Shown in pieces: positions 26,372-35,226 of a DNA stretch of 64,000 nt (the first letter of the stretch is position 1; every line of letters starts with the position of its first letter). The DNA comes from Desulfuromonas versatilis (GTDB taxonomy: Bacteria; Desulfobacterota; Desulfuromonadia; Desulfuromonadales; NIT-T3). Below the pieces are notes generated by a model. That model worked only from the letters and a program-made list of their open reading frames with translations. It was not told the DNA's origin and made no database searches. The stretch covers positions 2,164,001 through 2,228,000 of the forward strand of contig NZ_AP024355.1 in assembly GCF_019704135.1 (NCBI RefSeq), read 5' to 3'. Position numbers and translations under genes: made by a program.

Positions 26372-28012
26372 ATGGCAGTTCTGAACGAAAGCATCTGTGG
26401 CCGAAACAATTCCTGGGGAGCAGGCAAAAGCTTTCTGCGTCCTGGGCTGCGCATGGCTTTTCTGCTGCTCCTTGTGCTGCTGGCCCTCGCGGCACCCACC
26501 CATGCGGCCAATGGCTTCCAGGAGACTGCCACCAAGTGGCGGGAGGTTCATGGCAAAGCCAGCCAGTACCGCCTGATCCTGCAGAATATCTATGCCCAGG
26601 TCGAATCCCAGGTCGGCCCCGACAAAAGCAAACTCAACAAGGCCTTCGCCAGGCGGCTCAACGCACTATACCCGGAGTCCAATTACTTCGGCGGTGCCTA
26701 TGGAAGCCTGGCCGTCAATAACTACACCTGGGTGCACTTCGACACGGCGTGGAACATCACCAATCTGCGGCAGCAGTTCGGGGGGCTGCAAAAAAACTAC
26801 GACTTCCGAAACCAGACCATGGAAGTGGTCAACGGGCCCAACCGCGTCAAGTTCAAGCTCGACCTCAGACAGCCCGAAAAATCCCAGTTCATTACCGCTG
26901 AGATCCCGGCCGTCTCTGCCACGGCCCAGGAGATCCGCTCGCAGAAGGGGGGCTGGCAGGCATCTGTTCAACCGCTCAAGGACATCCTCAACGACACCTA
27001 TGCCCAGCAGATCGCTCTGGGCGATGGCACGCGGATGGATGAACTGGCCGAGCGGATGGTGGAGGATGAGGGCACCCGCCAGTTTGTCCTGAACACCGCT
27101 GCGGAGATCTACTCCAATGCCCGGGAAAAATCGCGGGCGCAAACGGGTTTGCCGGGGCTCCTTGGCGAAGCCCTCCACAATACCCAATCGGGGGTCAGGG
27201 GATTGACCACCATCAGCGTTTTCAGGTACCTGCCCTGGTATTTCTGGCCGTTTCTCATCCTTCTTGTCGCTGTCAACGTGCTGAACACCGGCACCCGGAG
27301 AGCCTCCCGGCCCCGGAAAGCCGCCAGGTTGAAAAAAACCGGCGAGTTCTCCCTGGGGCGCAGGGCCCCTTCGCGAAAGCCCGCCGAGCCCGGCACCTCG
27401 CCCGGTCCGGGTCTGGAAAGCCTCGCCGACGAGCCCTTTGAAGACCTGGACCACGACGAATGGAGCCTGCAGCTGCTGAGCTCCCTGGAGTGGAAACGCT
27501 TCGAGACGGTCTGTGCCGAGTACCTGCGGCTGATCGGGTTCGCCCCCAAGGAGACCCGGATCGGCGCCGACGGCGGGGTGGACATCTGGGTTTACCGGCA
27601 GGGGGTGGAAAAAGCGGTGGGGATCGTCCAGTGCAAGGCCTGGACCACCTACCGGGTGGGCGTCAAGCCGGTCCGGGAACTCTACGGGGTCATGGCCGCG
27701 GAAGGGGTCGCGAACGGCAAGTTCATCATCTCGGGGGAGTTTTCCAGCGAAGCGCTGGCCTTTGCCGAGGGCAAACGGCTGGAGCTGATCTCCGGGAAAA
27801 GGTTTGTCGCTTCGATCCGCAAGCTGTCTGCGGAAAAGCAGCTGCAACTGCTGAATATCGCCATCGCGGGGGATTATCGCACCCCGACCTGCCCGCAGTG
27901 CGGGGTGAAGATGACCTTGCGGCAGGGCAGGGCCTCGGACCGGCAGTTCTGGGGCTGCCCGAAATACCCGCGGTGCAGTGGGACTCTGGTGTACAAGCCC
28001 GCGGAGGGGTGA
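26372..28012 (+). CDS. Membrane-tethered Mrr-type nuclease with zinc finger
   Basis: A protein of 546 residues (or 519 from ATG 26453). A signal-like segment (MAFLLLLVLLALAAPTHAA) is followed by about 240 residues without a known motif, a TM segment near residue 290-310 (YLPWYFWPFLILLVAVNVL), and then a cytoplasmic Mrr-like endonuclease domain: LEWKRFETVCAEYL, GADGGVDIWVY and IVQCKAW give the D...QxK site. The end is a topoisomerase-type zinc finger (CPQCGVKM...CPKYPRCSG). By topology the N-terminal part should be periplasmic. This is an unusual restriction-like architecture. Confidence 0.85.
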   Translation: MAVLNESICGRNNSWGAGKSFLRPGLRMAFLLLLVLLALAAPTHAANGFQETATKWREVHGKASQYRLILQNIYAQVESQVGPDKSKLNKAFARRLNALYPESNYFGGAYGSLAVNNYTWVHFDTAWNITNLRQQFGGLQKNYDFRNQTMEVVNGPNRVKFKLDLRQPEKSQFITAEIPAVSATAQEIRSQKGGWQASVQPLKDILNDTYAQQIALGDGTRMDELAERMVEDEGTRQFVLNTAAEIYSNAREKSRAQTGLPGLLGEALHNTQSGVRGLTTISVFRYLPWYFWPFLILLVAVNVLNTGTRRASRPRKAARLKKTGEFSLGRRAPSRKPAEPGTSPGPGLESLADEPFEDLDHDEWSLQLLSSLEWKRFETVCAEYLRLIGFAPKETRIGADGGVDIWVYRQGVEKAVGIVQCKAWTTYRVGVKPVRELYGVMAAEGVANGKFIISGEFSSEALAFAEGKRLELISGKRFVASIRKLSAEKQLQLLNIAIAGDYRTPTCPQCGVKMTLRQGRASDRQFWGCPKYPRCSGTLVYKPAEG

Positions 28013-28150
28013 ACCGCTGCTCATGCCGCATGCCGAGGGTCAGGCCTGACCCGCAGAGGAGACCTCCCGTACTCACCCCGGCGCCCGTGGACAGTCCCGG
28101 AAGAGGAGCAACTTCTCGCGGTCCCCTCTGTTTTGTCTTCCGAAAAAGTC

Positions 28151-28156
28151 TATAAT
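28151..28156 (+). promoter_or_regulatory. Candidate -10 element of the transglycosylase gene
   Basis: A perfect TATAAT lies 23 bases before ATG 28180; the -35 region at 17 bases spacing is poor (CTGTTT). Confidence 0.4.
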
Positions 28157-28179
28157 TTAGAATCCCCAACATAGAGGAA

Positions 28180-29307
28180 ATGATCAAATTGTTGAAAATG
28201 TTCTGTCGTTTATGGAGCCTGGGATGGCTGGCGGCCTGCCTGCTTTGCAGCGCGCCGGCGCTTGCCGCTGACGCGAAGGAGGCGACTCCGCCACTGCTGG
28301 AAAGCCTCCGCCTGGATAAAAAACTGGATTTCTGCGGTGAGCCGGTTCCGCTGGACGATCCCGAGGTGCGCGAACGCATGGAGAGGGAACTGCTGCTATC
28401 TCTCTGGGACCGGGACCAGGCGATTTTGTGGCTGAAGCGCTCCTCCCGCTATTTTCCCGCCATCGAAGCCATGCTTTCCCGCGCCGGGCTGCCCGATGAC
28501 CTGAAGTATATCGCCATTGCCGAGAGCGCCCTGCAGCCGCACGTCGGCTCACCCAAGGGGGCCATCGGCTACTGGCAGTTCATGCCGGACACCGCCCGTC
28601 GCTACGGCCTGGCGGTCAACGAGGCCATCGATCAGCGCAGAAGCCTGGCCGCTTCGACCCAGGCAGCGGTGAGCTATTTTTCGGAGCTTCACGAAAAATT
28701 CGGCTCCTGGAGCCTGGCGGCAGCGGCTTACAACATGGGGGAGGAGGGGCTGCAGGCGGAAATCCTGACCCAGGGTGTCCGCAGTTTCTACCGGCTCTAC
28801 CTGCCCCTGGAAACCCAGCGCTACCTGTTCCGGATTCTTTCCGCCAAACTGATCCTGACGCAGCCGGAGCGCTACGGCTTTCATATGCAGGAGGCGGATT
28901 ATTACCCGCCGGACCGGTTTGCCACCGTCGAATTGACCTGCCGGGAGGAGACCAGCCTGACCGTGGTGGCGCAGGCGGCACGGACTGATTTCAAGCGGAT
29001 CAAGGATCTCAACCCGGAACTTCGTGGCCATTATCTGGCGGCGGGAACCTACACCCTGGCCGTCCCGGAAAACACGCCCCCGGGGTTTCAGACGCGCTTC
29101 GACCAGGGGCACCAGGCCTGGAGCACGCAGAGGAAGGAGCGGATCTACATCGTTCAGTCCGGCGATAACCTCTCGAGCATTGCCCGAAAATTCAACGTCC
29201 CCCTGGCCGCGATTCAGATCTGGAACCGGATCGACCTGCGCAGCCCGATTCATCCCGGCGATCGCCTGATTATCCACCCGGCTGGAAGTGGCACCGACAA
29301 GCCTTGA
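28180..29307 (+). CDS. Lytic transglycosylase with LysM domain (MltD-like)
   Basis: A 375-residue exported murein hydrolase. The signal peptide ends near ALAADA. The SLT catalytic domain has the glutamate in AIAESALQPHVGSPKGAIGYWQFMP and the motif AAAAYNMGEEGL. The C-terminal LysM peptidoglycan-binding motif is YIVQSGDNLSSIARKFNVPLAAIQIWN. The order and length resemble MltD with a single clear LysM. It should cleave glycan strands in the periplasm during wall turnover. It stands alone on the plus strand. Confidence 0.9.
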   Translation: MIKLLKMFCRLWSLGWLAACLLCSAPALAADAKEATPPLLESLRLDKKLDFCGEPVPLDDPEVRERMERELLLSLWDRDQAILWLKRSSRYFPAIEAMLSRAGLPDDLKYIAIAESALQPHVGSPKGAIGYWQFMPDTARRYGLAVNEAIDQRRSLAASTQAAVSYFSELHEKFGSWSLAAAAYNMGEEGLQAEILTQGVRSFYRLYLPLETQRYLFRILSAKLILTQPERYGFHMQEADYYPPDRFATVELTCREETSLTVVAQAARTDFKRIKDLNPELRGHYLAAGTYTLAVPENTPPGFQTRFDQGHQAWSTQRKERIYIVQSGDNLSSIARKFNVPLAAIQIWNRIDLRSPIHPGDRLIIHPAGSGTDKP

Positions 29308-29309
29308 AA

Positions 29310-29336
29310 GCCGTGATTCGTGATTCGTGATTCGGG
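29310..29336. repeat. CGTGATT tandem repeat
   Basis: GTGATTC is repeated three times (GTGATTCGTGATTCGTGATTC) after the transglycosylase gene, followed by GGGGACAGG. Confidence 0.6.
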
Positions 29337-29428
29337 GACAGGATACTCTACTCTTGTCCAGGTCGTTTATATTGCCCCTTGCCGTCCGCTTAAAGAGGAA
29401 GATACGCCCCGGAACTGCCGGCCAACCG

Positions 29429-29689
29429 TTACGATTCTTCAGGCCCGGTAGGCTCTTGGGGGGCAAGCATTTTCTCCAGGGTGCGGGTGGACAGCAGCTT
29501 GCCGGCGGAGACCAGCTTGCCGTCGATGGACAGGCCGGGCAGCGACAGCAGGCCGTATTCCACCATGCGTTCGGGATCCTCCACCCGCTGATATTCGGCT
29601 TGTATGTGGGTGGCCTCAACGGCCTCGCGGATGTTTTTCTCCAGGCGCCGGCACATCCAGCAATTGTCGCCGAGCAGTTCTATGGTCAT
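29429..29689 (-). CDS. Small thioredoxin-like redox protein
   Basis: An 86-residue protein of the small thioredoxin (MTH895/TM0996-like) family. The redox site is CWMC near the N-terminus (LLGDNCWMCRRLEKNI), and the cis-proline region is LLSLPGLSIDGKLVSAGK. These proteins reduce disulfides or metal-linked partners in the cytoplasm, but the partner here is unknown. It is transcribed opposite to the transglycosylase. Confidence 0.85.
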   Translation of the reverse strand: MTIELLGDNCWMCRRLEKNIREAVEATHIQAEYQRVEDPERMVEYGLLSLPGLSIDGKLVSAGKLLSTRTLEKMLAPQEPTGPEES

Positions 29690-29936
29690 CTCCGTCTCCT
29701 TCGGGTCAGGGTCGGTCCGAATTGCCGGTCATCGTTCGCACATGGCGATGCCCCTCCAAGAATGACCACGTAATCAGGTAATCGTCCGTCACCTGGTCGA
29801 GATCCAAATGCCCGTAGCGTGCAGGGTCGGATTCGAGCAGCTGCTTACCCAACTGCCGGATTTACCCGTTATGCCCCGCGCCCCCGGCTCCCCGGGGCCC
29901 CATGAGCTGCCGTCCCAGGGGGCCGGGCGGGCGAGA

Positions 29937-30470
29937 TCAGTGTTTCAGAATCGAATCCGCGCCCCTCGCGCGGGTGTAGGTGATCTCCATCATCTTCTCT
30001 TCCCTGCCGCTTTTGCCCGTCGCATACATCTCGAATTCCAGGGTGTTGTTGTCGATGAAATGGGTCACGGAGCGCCAGACCATGGGGCCCTGGACCGGGT
30101 CGTCGTAGCTGGCGGTCTGGTTGATGGTCCGGCCGTCGGCGCTGGCCGTCCCCTCGAAGACCATGATCGCCGTGCCCATGGTGTCCATCCAGGTGGAGAT
30201 GTATTTTCCGGTGTGGTTGTCGTACCCGGTGTAGCCGAGTCCGGCAAAGGGGGCGCCCATCATGTCGCCCGTGAACTGCTGCTGCAGGAAGCGGCCATCC
30301 AGGACCATCTTCTGTTCGCTGCGGCCGGCGGATTCCATCGGCGATTTGCCGGGTTCCATCCAGAACCGGCCCATGGTGTTCCAACTGCCCGCCATGCCCG
30401 CCAGCATCGAGTGGGGGGCTCCCGGTGTCGCGAATTTTTTATATATGTCCATCATTTCCTGGGTTTCCAT
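29937..30470 (-). CDS. DUF1579 domain protein
   Basis: A 177-residue protein with the DUF1579 layout: SMLAGMAGSWNTMGRFWMEPG, then EQKMVLDGRFLQQQFTG, GYTGYDNHTGKYISTWMDTMGTAIM and ITYTRA near the end. The family is a calycin-like beta barrel of unknown ligand. No signal peptide is visible. It lies downstream of the FG-GAP lipoprotein on the same strand, separated by about 200 bases with a strong hairpin. Confidence 0.85.
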   Translation of the reverse strand: METQEMMDIYKKFATPGAPHSMLAGMAGSWNTMGRFWMEPGKSPMESAGRSEQKMVLDGRFLQQQFTGDMMGAPFAGLGYTGYDNHTGKYISTWMDTMGTAIMVFEGTASADGRTINQTASYDDPVQGPMVWRSVTHFIDNNTLEFEMYATGKSGREEKMMEITYTRARGADSILKH

Positions 30471-30588
30471 AGGATTCTCCTTTTCCGAGGGACCCTGGTG
30501 CTGTCTTTGTCCTGTCTATACTTTAAGGCATTTGTTGCTTTCGAGGAAAGGTGGACTGGCCAGGGCAGGGGGGAGGGCTTGAATGGAT

Positions 30589-30631
30589 AATGGGAACAGG
30601 CGCCCTTACTGGAAAAGCGCCTGTCCCCATT
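30589..30631. repeat. Palindromic GGGACAGGCGC element
   Basis: AATGGGAACAGGCGC (30589-30603) faces GCGCCTGTCCCCATT (30617-30631) around 13 bases. It could act as a terminator for the FG-GAP gene, but the GGGACAGGCGC word has the look of a dispersed REP-type palindrome. Confidence 0.65.
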
Positions 30632-30667
30632 GGGTAACGCTGGGGATATCTGCAGCCGGGGGACCGG

Positions 30668-33600
30668 CTATTCGAACTGGTAGAGGGCGAAGTCCGAGCC
30701 GACGACGATCTCTTTTCTGCCGTCACCGTCGATGTCCTTGACGGGCAGATGATTGTAACTTCCGAGACGATTGCCAAGGCTCCTGCTGCGCCAGAGAAGT
30801 TCCCCGCTGCCGTTTTCAAGGACGCTGAGCATGCCGTTGCTGGCGAGGATCCATTCCGGCTGCCCGTCCCCGTTTAGATCGGCCAGGGACAAGGCGTCAA
30901 TCGCATAACCGCTGCCCGTCGCCACCGAGGATTGAAAGGCGAAGGTTTTTCCGTTGTAAACCCCGATGGTGCCGTCGGTCTGCCCGACCAGGATCTCCTT
31001 TTGGCCGTCGGCGTCGAGGTCGAAGGCTCCGATGGTGCTGGCCGGCAACTCGGCCAGCCAGTCGTATTGGTGGGTGACGCCGTCGATGGCGTAAACCCTG
31101 TTGCCCCCCACGGCCACCAGCATTTCCAGATGGCCGTCGTCGTCGACGTCGGCCGTCTCGATATCCGAGACGGCGACCCAGCCGTCAGTCAGGCTGGCAC
31201 TTTCCCATTTTTCCGCCAGGGTTGAGCCGTCGAGCACGATCAGGTGGACTCCCACGGCCCCCGTGGTCGCTTTGTTGGTGGCTACCACGATCTCGGTGGC
31301 GCCGTCGCCATCCACGTCCGCCAGCTCGAGAGCGGTGAAGGGTTCGCTGGAATAGGTGGCGCTCTGCTTTTCCAGAGCATGGGTCCGGCCGTTGTAGACC
31401 TGGACCACGCCATCGTAGAGGTGGCTGGTGGCGACTACCAGCTCGGTCTCGCCGTCGTGGTCGACATCACCGATCCTAACGCCGTTGACCCCCGACCAGG
31501 TGTAAATGTTGGGCAGATCGCTGCTCTGCCATTCGAGGGCATGGGTGGCGGCGTCGAAAATGCTGATGATGCCGTCGTCGTAGCCGCTGTTGCTCTCGTA
31601 GGAGGCCATGACGATTTCGTTGCGGCCATCGTCGTCCACATCGCCGACGGCGACAGCGCTCAGTGGTGGGTCGAGATGGACGTTCTGCCACTCGATTCCG
31701 GTAAGGGTGTTGGCCACGAAGAGGAAATCCGCCCCCGAACTGCTCCCCCCGGCCCCCCAGAGCACCTCCATGGTTCCATCCTGGTCCACGTCACCGGTGG
31801 CCAGGCCGGTGGTGCCGTGCTCGGGGTTGCGAATGGACCAGCGTTCAGACAGGCCGCTGCCTTCGTAGCAGTCGATCGAACCCCACTGGCTGTCCCCGTA
31901 GAGGATTTCCGCCGTCCCGTCGCCGTCGAGGTCGGTGACCAGCAGGGCGCCGATGTCGAGGTCGGTGGCAATATCAAGCTTGGGGGTTTTGATCTCGGCA
32001 TCCAGGATGGTGATTTTGTACCAGGACGCTGCTGCGACGATCTCCTCGCGGCCGTCGCCATCGGTGTCCCCGGTGCCGACGCGTACCCCGAAACCGTTGA
32101 TGTAGTCCCATTCCAGCTGGTGACTGGCGGTATCGATGACATAGCCGTGCCCGCTGGCGGCGACGACGATTTCCGCGGCGGGGTCGTCGTCCACATTGCC
32201 TATGGCCAGGTCGCCGCCTCCATACCCACTGGTTTCCCAGCGCAGGGTGCCTCCGGCCTCATGAACGTAGATTCTCTGCGCGTCGCTGGTGACGATTTCG
32301 GCGCTGCCGTCACCGTCGAGGTCGGCTGCCGTCATTGCGGTCACCGCGCCGGGCGTCTGGAAGGAATTCTTCAGGGTGAAACTGTCGCCGGCAAAGATGT
32401 CGATTCGGCCGTCCTGGTAACCGACCAGGATCTCGCCGATGCCATCGCCGTCGAGGTCCCTGGCGAGGATTCTGTTGATAGTGACCTGGGAGGGTTCGCT
32501 CAAATGGATCTGCGCATATTCTCCGGAAGACGCGTGGCGAAGGACATACCAATACCGGTTGACGCCGAAACCTGCCGGCGAGGCGGCGGTGATGATTTCA
32601 AGGTTGCCGTCCCCCTCCAGGTCCAGGACCGAAAGCCCGGATCGCCCGATATAGGTGCCGAAGCGGCCGTAAACCCAGGATTGATCCAGTAACTCGGGGC
32701 TGGTCGGCTGGACCGGGACTACGGTCACCTGCACGGTGTCGGCGGCGCTGCTGAGCAGGCCATCGTTGACGATCAGCCACAGGCTGTAGGTGCCGGATTC
32801 GCTCGCCATAAAGCTCGGCGTTGCCGTCCCCGGGTTGTTCAAGGTCGGACAGGACCCGGGACAGGCATCGAAGTTCCATTGGAAGGTAAGCTGATCCCCG
32901 TCGGGATCGAAGCTGGCGCCGCCGTTGAGGGTCACCAGGTCCCCCTGGACGGCATTCTGGTCGGGGCCCGCATTGGCGGTCGGTGACTGGTTTGGCGGTT
33001 CAGCGACAGGGGGAAGAGGAACGGGATGGTTGAGGTCCATCTGCCACTCGCAAATACCATTGCCGTCGGTATCGGCTTCCAGGTGGGTGGCGCTGAGCGA
33101 GGTGAAGACCATCCGCACGAAGGTGCCGTCACGGCCGCTGCAGACAATGGAGCCCGTGGAGGGCTGGAGCAGCCCCCAGAAAACCTGAAGCGGCTGTTCG
33201 GTGCTCAGCTCGAGGTAGCCGTAGGCGGGGTGGTAGAAACGGCCTGTGATGGTTTCTTCGGTGTATTCCGGGCCGTAGTTGATCCCGCTGAGATAGTTTT
33301 CGTAGCGGAATACCTGGTTGCTGGCATCGTCGCGCAGCAGGAAGTTCATGGCCAGGGTTTCGGAGAATTGCGGGCCGCCGATGGTGATGTTGATTTCCCC
33401 GTCCATGGTGTAGGCGGAATCGCCGTCCAGGATGGCGAGTGGGTGGAAAGTCATGGAAAAACTGCTGAACCAGCCGGTGCTCGGGTCAAGGTTTGCCGCC
33501 ACCTCGACCGTACCGGAAAAAATCATCCCGTACTCGCAATAGTCCTGATATTCGAGAGTGTCGGCGAAGCTGCCGGCCTCCGGGTCCCAGACAGGAGCGC

Positions 33601-33991
33601 TGAGGAACTGGCCACCGCAGGGGCCGTGATAAACCTCGGTAGGCTCCTGGACGGGGGCCAGGGTAACCGCGCGGGGGGCTGCCAGGGGCGCCTGCTGGCG
33701 GAGGGTTCTCCGCATTAGCTGGGAGACGCTGCGCAGGGGGAGGGCGGAACTGCCGCTGTGGGCCCCGCCGACGGCCAACGGGCCGACGCTCATGGCGTTT
33801 TGGTGGCCGAGAAACGCCCCGGTGGCCAACGCCTCGGCGTTGTCAGCATTGACGGTGGCCTTGCTGGTGAGGCCGCTGTAGGAAAGCTGGTTCGGGTTTG
33901 GGGGCGGGGCCGACCCGCCTCCACCGCCCCCGCAGGCGGTCACACTCAGGCAAAGGGCAAGGGCCAGCAGCCAGGAAACGGGGTGTCGCAT
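30668..33991 (-). CDS. Large lipoprotein with PKD domain and FG-GAP/VCBS repeats
   Basis: A 1107-residue exported protein. The lipobox LSVTAC places the lipidated Cys at residue 20, followed by a Gly-rich linker. A PKD domain sits near residues 340-430 (TANAGPDQNAVQGDLVTLNGGASFDPDGD). The C-terminal 650 residues are FG-GAP/VCBS-type beta-propeller repeats, marked by recurring D-x-D-x-D-G calcium loops such as DLDGDGIGEIL, DVDDDGRNEIVMA and DIDGDGRKEIVVG. It is probably an outer-membrane or surface-exposed binding protein. Its own promoter and a leader of roughly 170 bases lie upstream. Confidence 0.88.
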   Translation of the reverse strand: MRHPVSWLLALALCLSVTACGGGGGGSAPPPNPNQLSYSGLTSKATVNADNAEALATGAFLGHQNAMSVGPLAVGGAHSGSSALPLRSVSQLMRRTLRQQAPLAAPRAVTLAPVQEPTEVYHGPCGGQFLSAPVWDPEAGSFADTLEYQDYCEYGMIFSGTVEVAANLDPSTGWFSSFSMTFHPLAILDGDSAYTMDGEINITIGGPQFSETLAMNFLLRDDASNQVFRYENYLSGINYGPEYTEETITGRFYHPAYGYLELSTEQPLQVFWGLLQPSTGSIVCSGRDGTFVRMVFTSLSATHLEADTDGNGICEWQMDLNHPVPLPPVAEPPNQSPTANAGPDQNAVQGDLVTLNGGASFDPDGDQLTFQWNFDACPGSCPTLNNPGTATPSFMASESGTYSLWLIVNDGLLSSAADTVQVTVVPVQPTSPELLDQSWVYGRFGTYIGRSGLSVLDLEGDGNLEIITAASPAGFGVNRYWYVLRHASSGEYAQIHLSEPSQVTINRILARDLDGDGIGEILVGYQDGRIDIFAGDSFTLKNSFQTPGAVTAMTAADLDGDGSAEIVTSDAQRIYVHEAGGTLRWETSGYGGGDLAIGNVDDDPAAEIVVAASGHGYVIDTASHQLEWDYINGFGVRVGTGDTDGDGREEIVAAASWYKITILDAEIKTPKLDIATDLDIGALLVTDLDGDGTAEILYGDSQWGSIDCYEGSGLSERWSIRNPEHGTTGLATGDVDQDGTMEVLWGAGGSSSGADFLFVANTLTGIEWQNVHLDPPLSAVAVGDVDDDGRNEIVMASYESNSGYDDGIISIFDAATHALEWQSSDLPNIYTWSGVNGVRIGDVDHDGETELVVATSHLYDGVVQVYNGRTHALEKQSATYSSEPFTALELADVDGDGATEIVVATNKATTGAVGVHLIVLDGSTLAEKWESASLTDGWVAVSDIETADVDDDGHLEMLVAVGGNRVYAIDGVTHQYDWLAELPASTIGAFDLDADGQKEILVGQTDGTIGVYNGKTFAFQSSVATGSGYAIDALSLADLNGDGQPEWILASNGMLSVLENGSGELLWRSRSLGNRLGSYNHLPVKDIDGDGRKEIVVGSDFALYQFE

Positions 33992-34170
33992 CGGTATCCC
34001 TCCTCAACAAAAATGAAAACGTCATTCCATCTCCCGCCGGCCTCGTCAAAAGGCCGTAACCCGGTACAGGAGAAGTGCTCATGGCGCCAGAACCTCCATC
34101 CGCCTGGGGTGTGAGGTGTGGGCATTGCCGGCAGCAGTTTCAGCCTCTGGCAATTCGCCCATGAGAGAGC
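33992..34170 (-). other. Structured leader of the FG-GAP lipoprotein mRNA
   Basis: Between the predicted start of transcription and the gene there are about 170 bases with strong pairing potential: GGGCGAATTGCC against GGCAATGCCC, and GGCC(N9)GGCC. The ribosome-binding site GAGGAGG follows. I tested GEMM and other riboswitch cores by eye and found none. Confidence 0.4.
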
Positions 34171-34174
34171 GCTT

Positions 34175-34203
34175 AGTATTCTTTAGGCTTGCCGGAATGT
34201 CAA
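34175..34203 (-). promoter_or_regulatory. Predicted sigma70 promoter of the FG-GAP lipoprotein
   Basis: On the minus strand TTGACA (34203-34198), a 17-base spacer, AATACT (34180-34175). It lies about 180 bases before the start codon. The remainder of the space to 34456 holds no gene that I can see. Confidence 0.7.
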
Positions 34204-34456
34204 CCTGAAATCGGCCCAGCCTTCGAACCAAAGTAGTAGTCCTGAGGATGGGGTCAGTGGATTTGCGGTTAATAGGCAGGAGGGGGGTAGGGGGCAGGAG
34301 GCACGGCCGGCATCCGGGTTGCCGCGGCCGCGAATTTGAGTTATCTTCGGCGCTGGTTGTCGCTGCCGGTTGGCCTGCCCTGATCGCCGGGACCCTCGCG
34401 CGTTTCCAGGCCCGGTCGTTTTTTGCTATTTCACCTAGCTTCGCAAAGGATTCAGC

Positions 34457-34798
34457 ATGAGTGATCTACCCAAGTGTCCGCAATGTGCTTCCGAATATAC
34501 CTACGAGGACGGGCCCCTGTATGTGTGCCCGGAATGCGCCCACGAGTGGGCGATAGAGGCCGCCGAGGCGGGTGGCGCCGCGCAGCGGGTCTTCCGGGAC
34601 GCCCACGGCAACATCCTGGAAGACGGGGATTCGGTTACCGTCATCAAGGACCTGAAAATCAAAGGCTCATCGGCGGTGGTCAAGGTGGGGACCAAGGTCA
34701 GGAACATTCGCCTGGTCGATGGCGACCACGACATCGACTGCAAGATCGACGGGATCGGGGCGATGAAGCTGAAATCGGAGTTCGTCAAAAAGGCTTAG
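34457..34798 (+). CDS. PhnA/YjdM-family zinc-ribbon protein
   Basis: A 113-residue PhnA (YjdM) protein. The N-terminal zinc ribbon is [25 protein letters not shown], followed by the PhnA core [28 protein letters not shown] and the end [14 protein letters not shown]. It was named for phosphonate use, but that role is not established. No phosphonate genes are nearby, so no pathway can be inferred. Confidence 0.93.
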   Translation: MSDLPKCPQCASEYTYEDGPLYVCPECAHEWAIEAAEAGGAAQRVFRDAHGNILEDGDSVTVIKDLKIKGSSAVVKVGTKVRNIRLVDGDHDIDCKIDGIGAMKLKSEFVKKA

Positions 34799-34889
34799 TG
34801 CACTAGTGGCTCAACGGGGAGGCCGGACCGGGCGGGACAGCTGCTTCGCTGGGGGCCCGGGTCTGGCAGAGGTCGCAGCCGGACTGTGG

Positions 34890-34909
34890 GGTGCCGAAGG
34901 CGAGACTCG
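34890..34909. repeat. Duplicate of the tRNA-Leu 3' end (att-like)
   Basis: Twenty bases, GGTGCCGAAGGCGAGACTCG, are identical to 35081-35100, the 3' end of tRNA-Leu including the acceptor strand and part of the T-arm. The copy is 191 bases downstream of the tRNA, outside any tRNA-like context, as left by integrative elements. Confidence 0.7.
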
Positions 34910-35038
34910 CCGGCTACGGCTCGGACCTCCTGCCCACCCCCTGCGCAGGCCCCCCTCCGCTCGCAGGCGGCGACATCCCTGTCGGCTCATCTGACATCAG
35001 GTCCGCCCCCGCTGCGCTTCGTGCTTCGGAAATGGGCA

Positions 35039-35070
35039 CAAAAAAACCCGATCGCTTTTGCGACCGGGTT
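35039..35070 (-). terminator. Intrinsic terminator of tRNA-Leu
   Basis: On the minus strand AACCCGGTCGC pairs with GCGATCGGGTT (one mismatch) around AAAA and is followed by a T run. Confidence 0.88.
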
Positions 35071-35079
35071 GTTTTTGTC

Positions 35080-35166
35080 TGGTGCCGAAGGCGAGACTCG
35101 AACTCGCACGACCTGTAGGTCACCACCCCCTCAAGATGGCGTGTCTACCAGTTCCACCACTTCGGC
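35080..35166 (-). tRNA. tRNA-Leu (anticodon GAG)
   Basis: An 87-nt class II tRNA with CCA encoded. Acceptor GCCGAAG pairs with CTTCGGC; the anticodon stem CCATC/GGTGG encloses TTGAGGG, giving GAG, which reads CUC/CUU. A long variable arm and the T-loop TTCGAGTC are present. Confidence 0.97.
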
Positions 35167-35178
35167 GAACGCGGTGTA

Positions 35179-35207
35179 TTTATACTGATTTGACCCCGCG
35201 GTGTCAA
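35179..35207 (-). promoter_or_regulatory. Predicted sigma70 promoter of tRNA-Leu
   Basis: On the minus strand TTGACA (35207-35202), a 17-base spacer, TATAAA (35184-35179), ending 12 bases before the tRNA. Confidence 0.85.
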
Positions 35208-35226
35208 TATTAAATAAGGGGACTTT

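Noticed and set aside
34890-34909. A second tRNA-Leu gene
   Set aside because: Only the 3' 20 bases match; no anticodon arm or acceptor partner is present.
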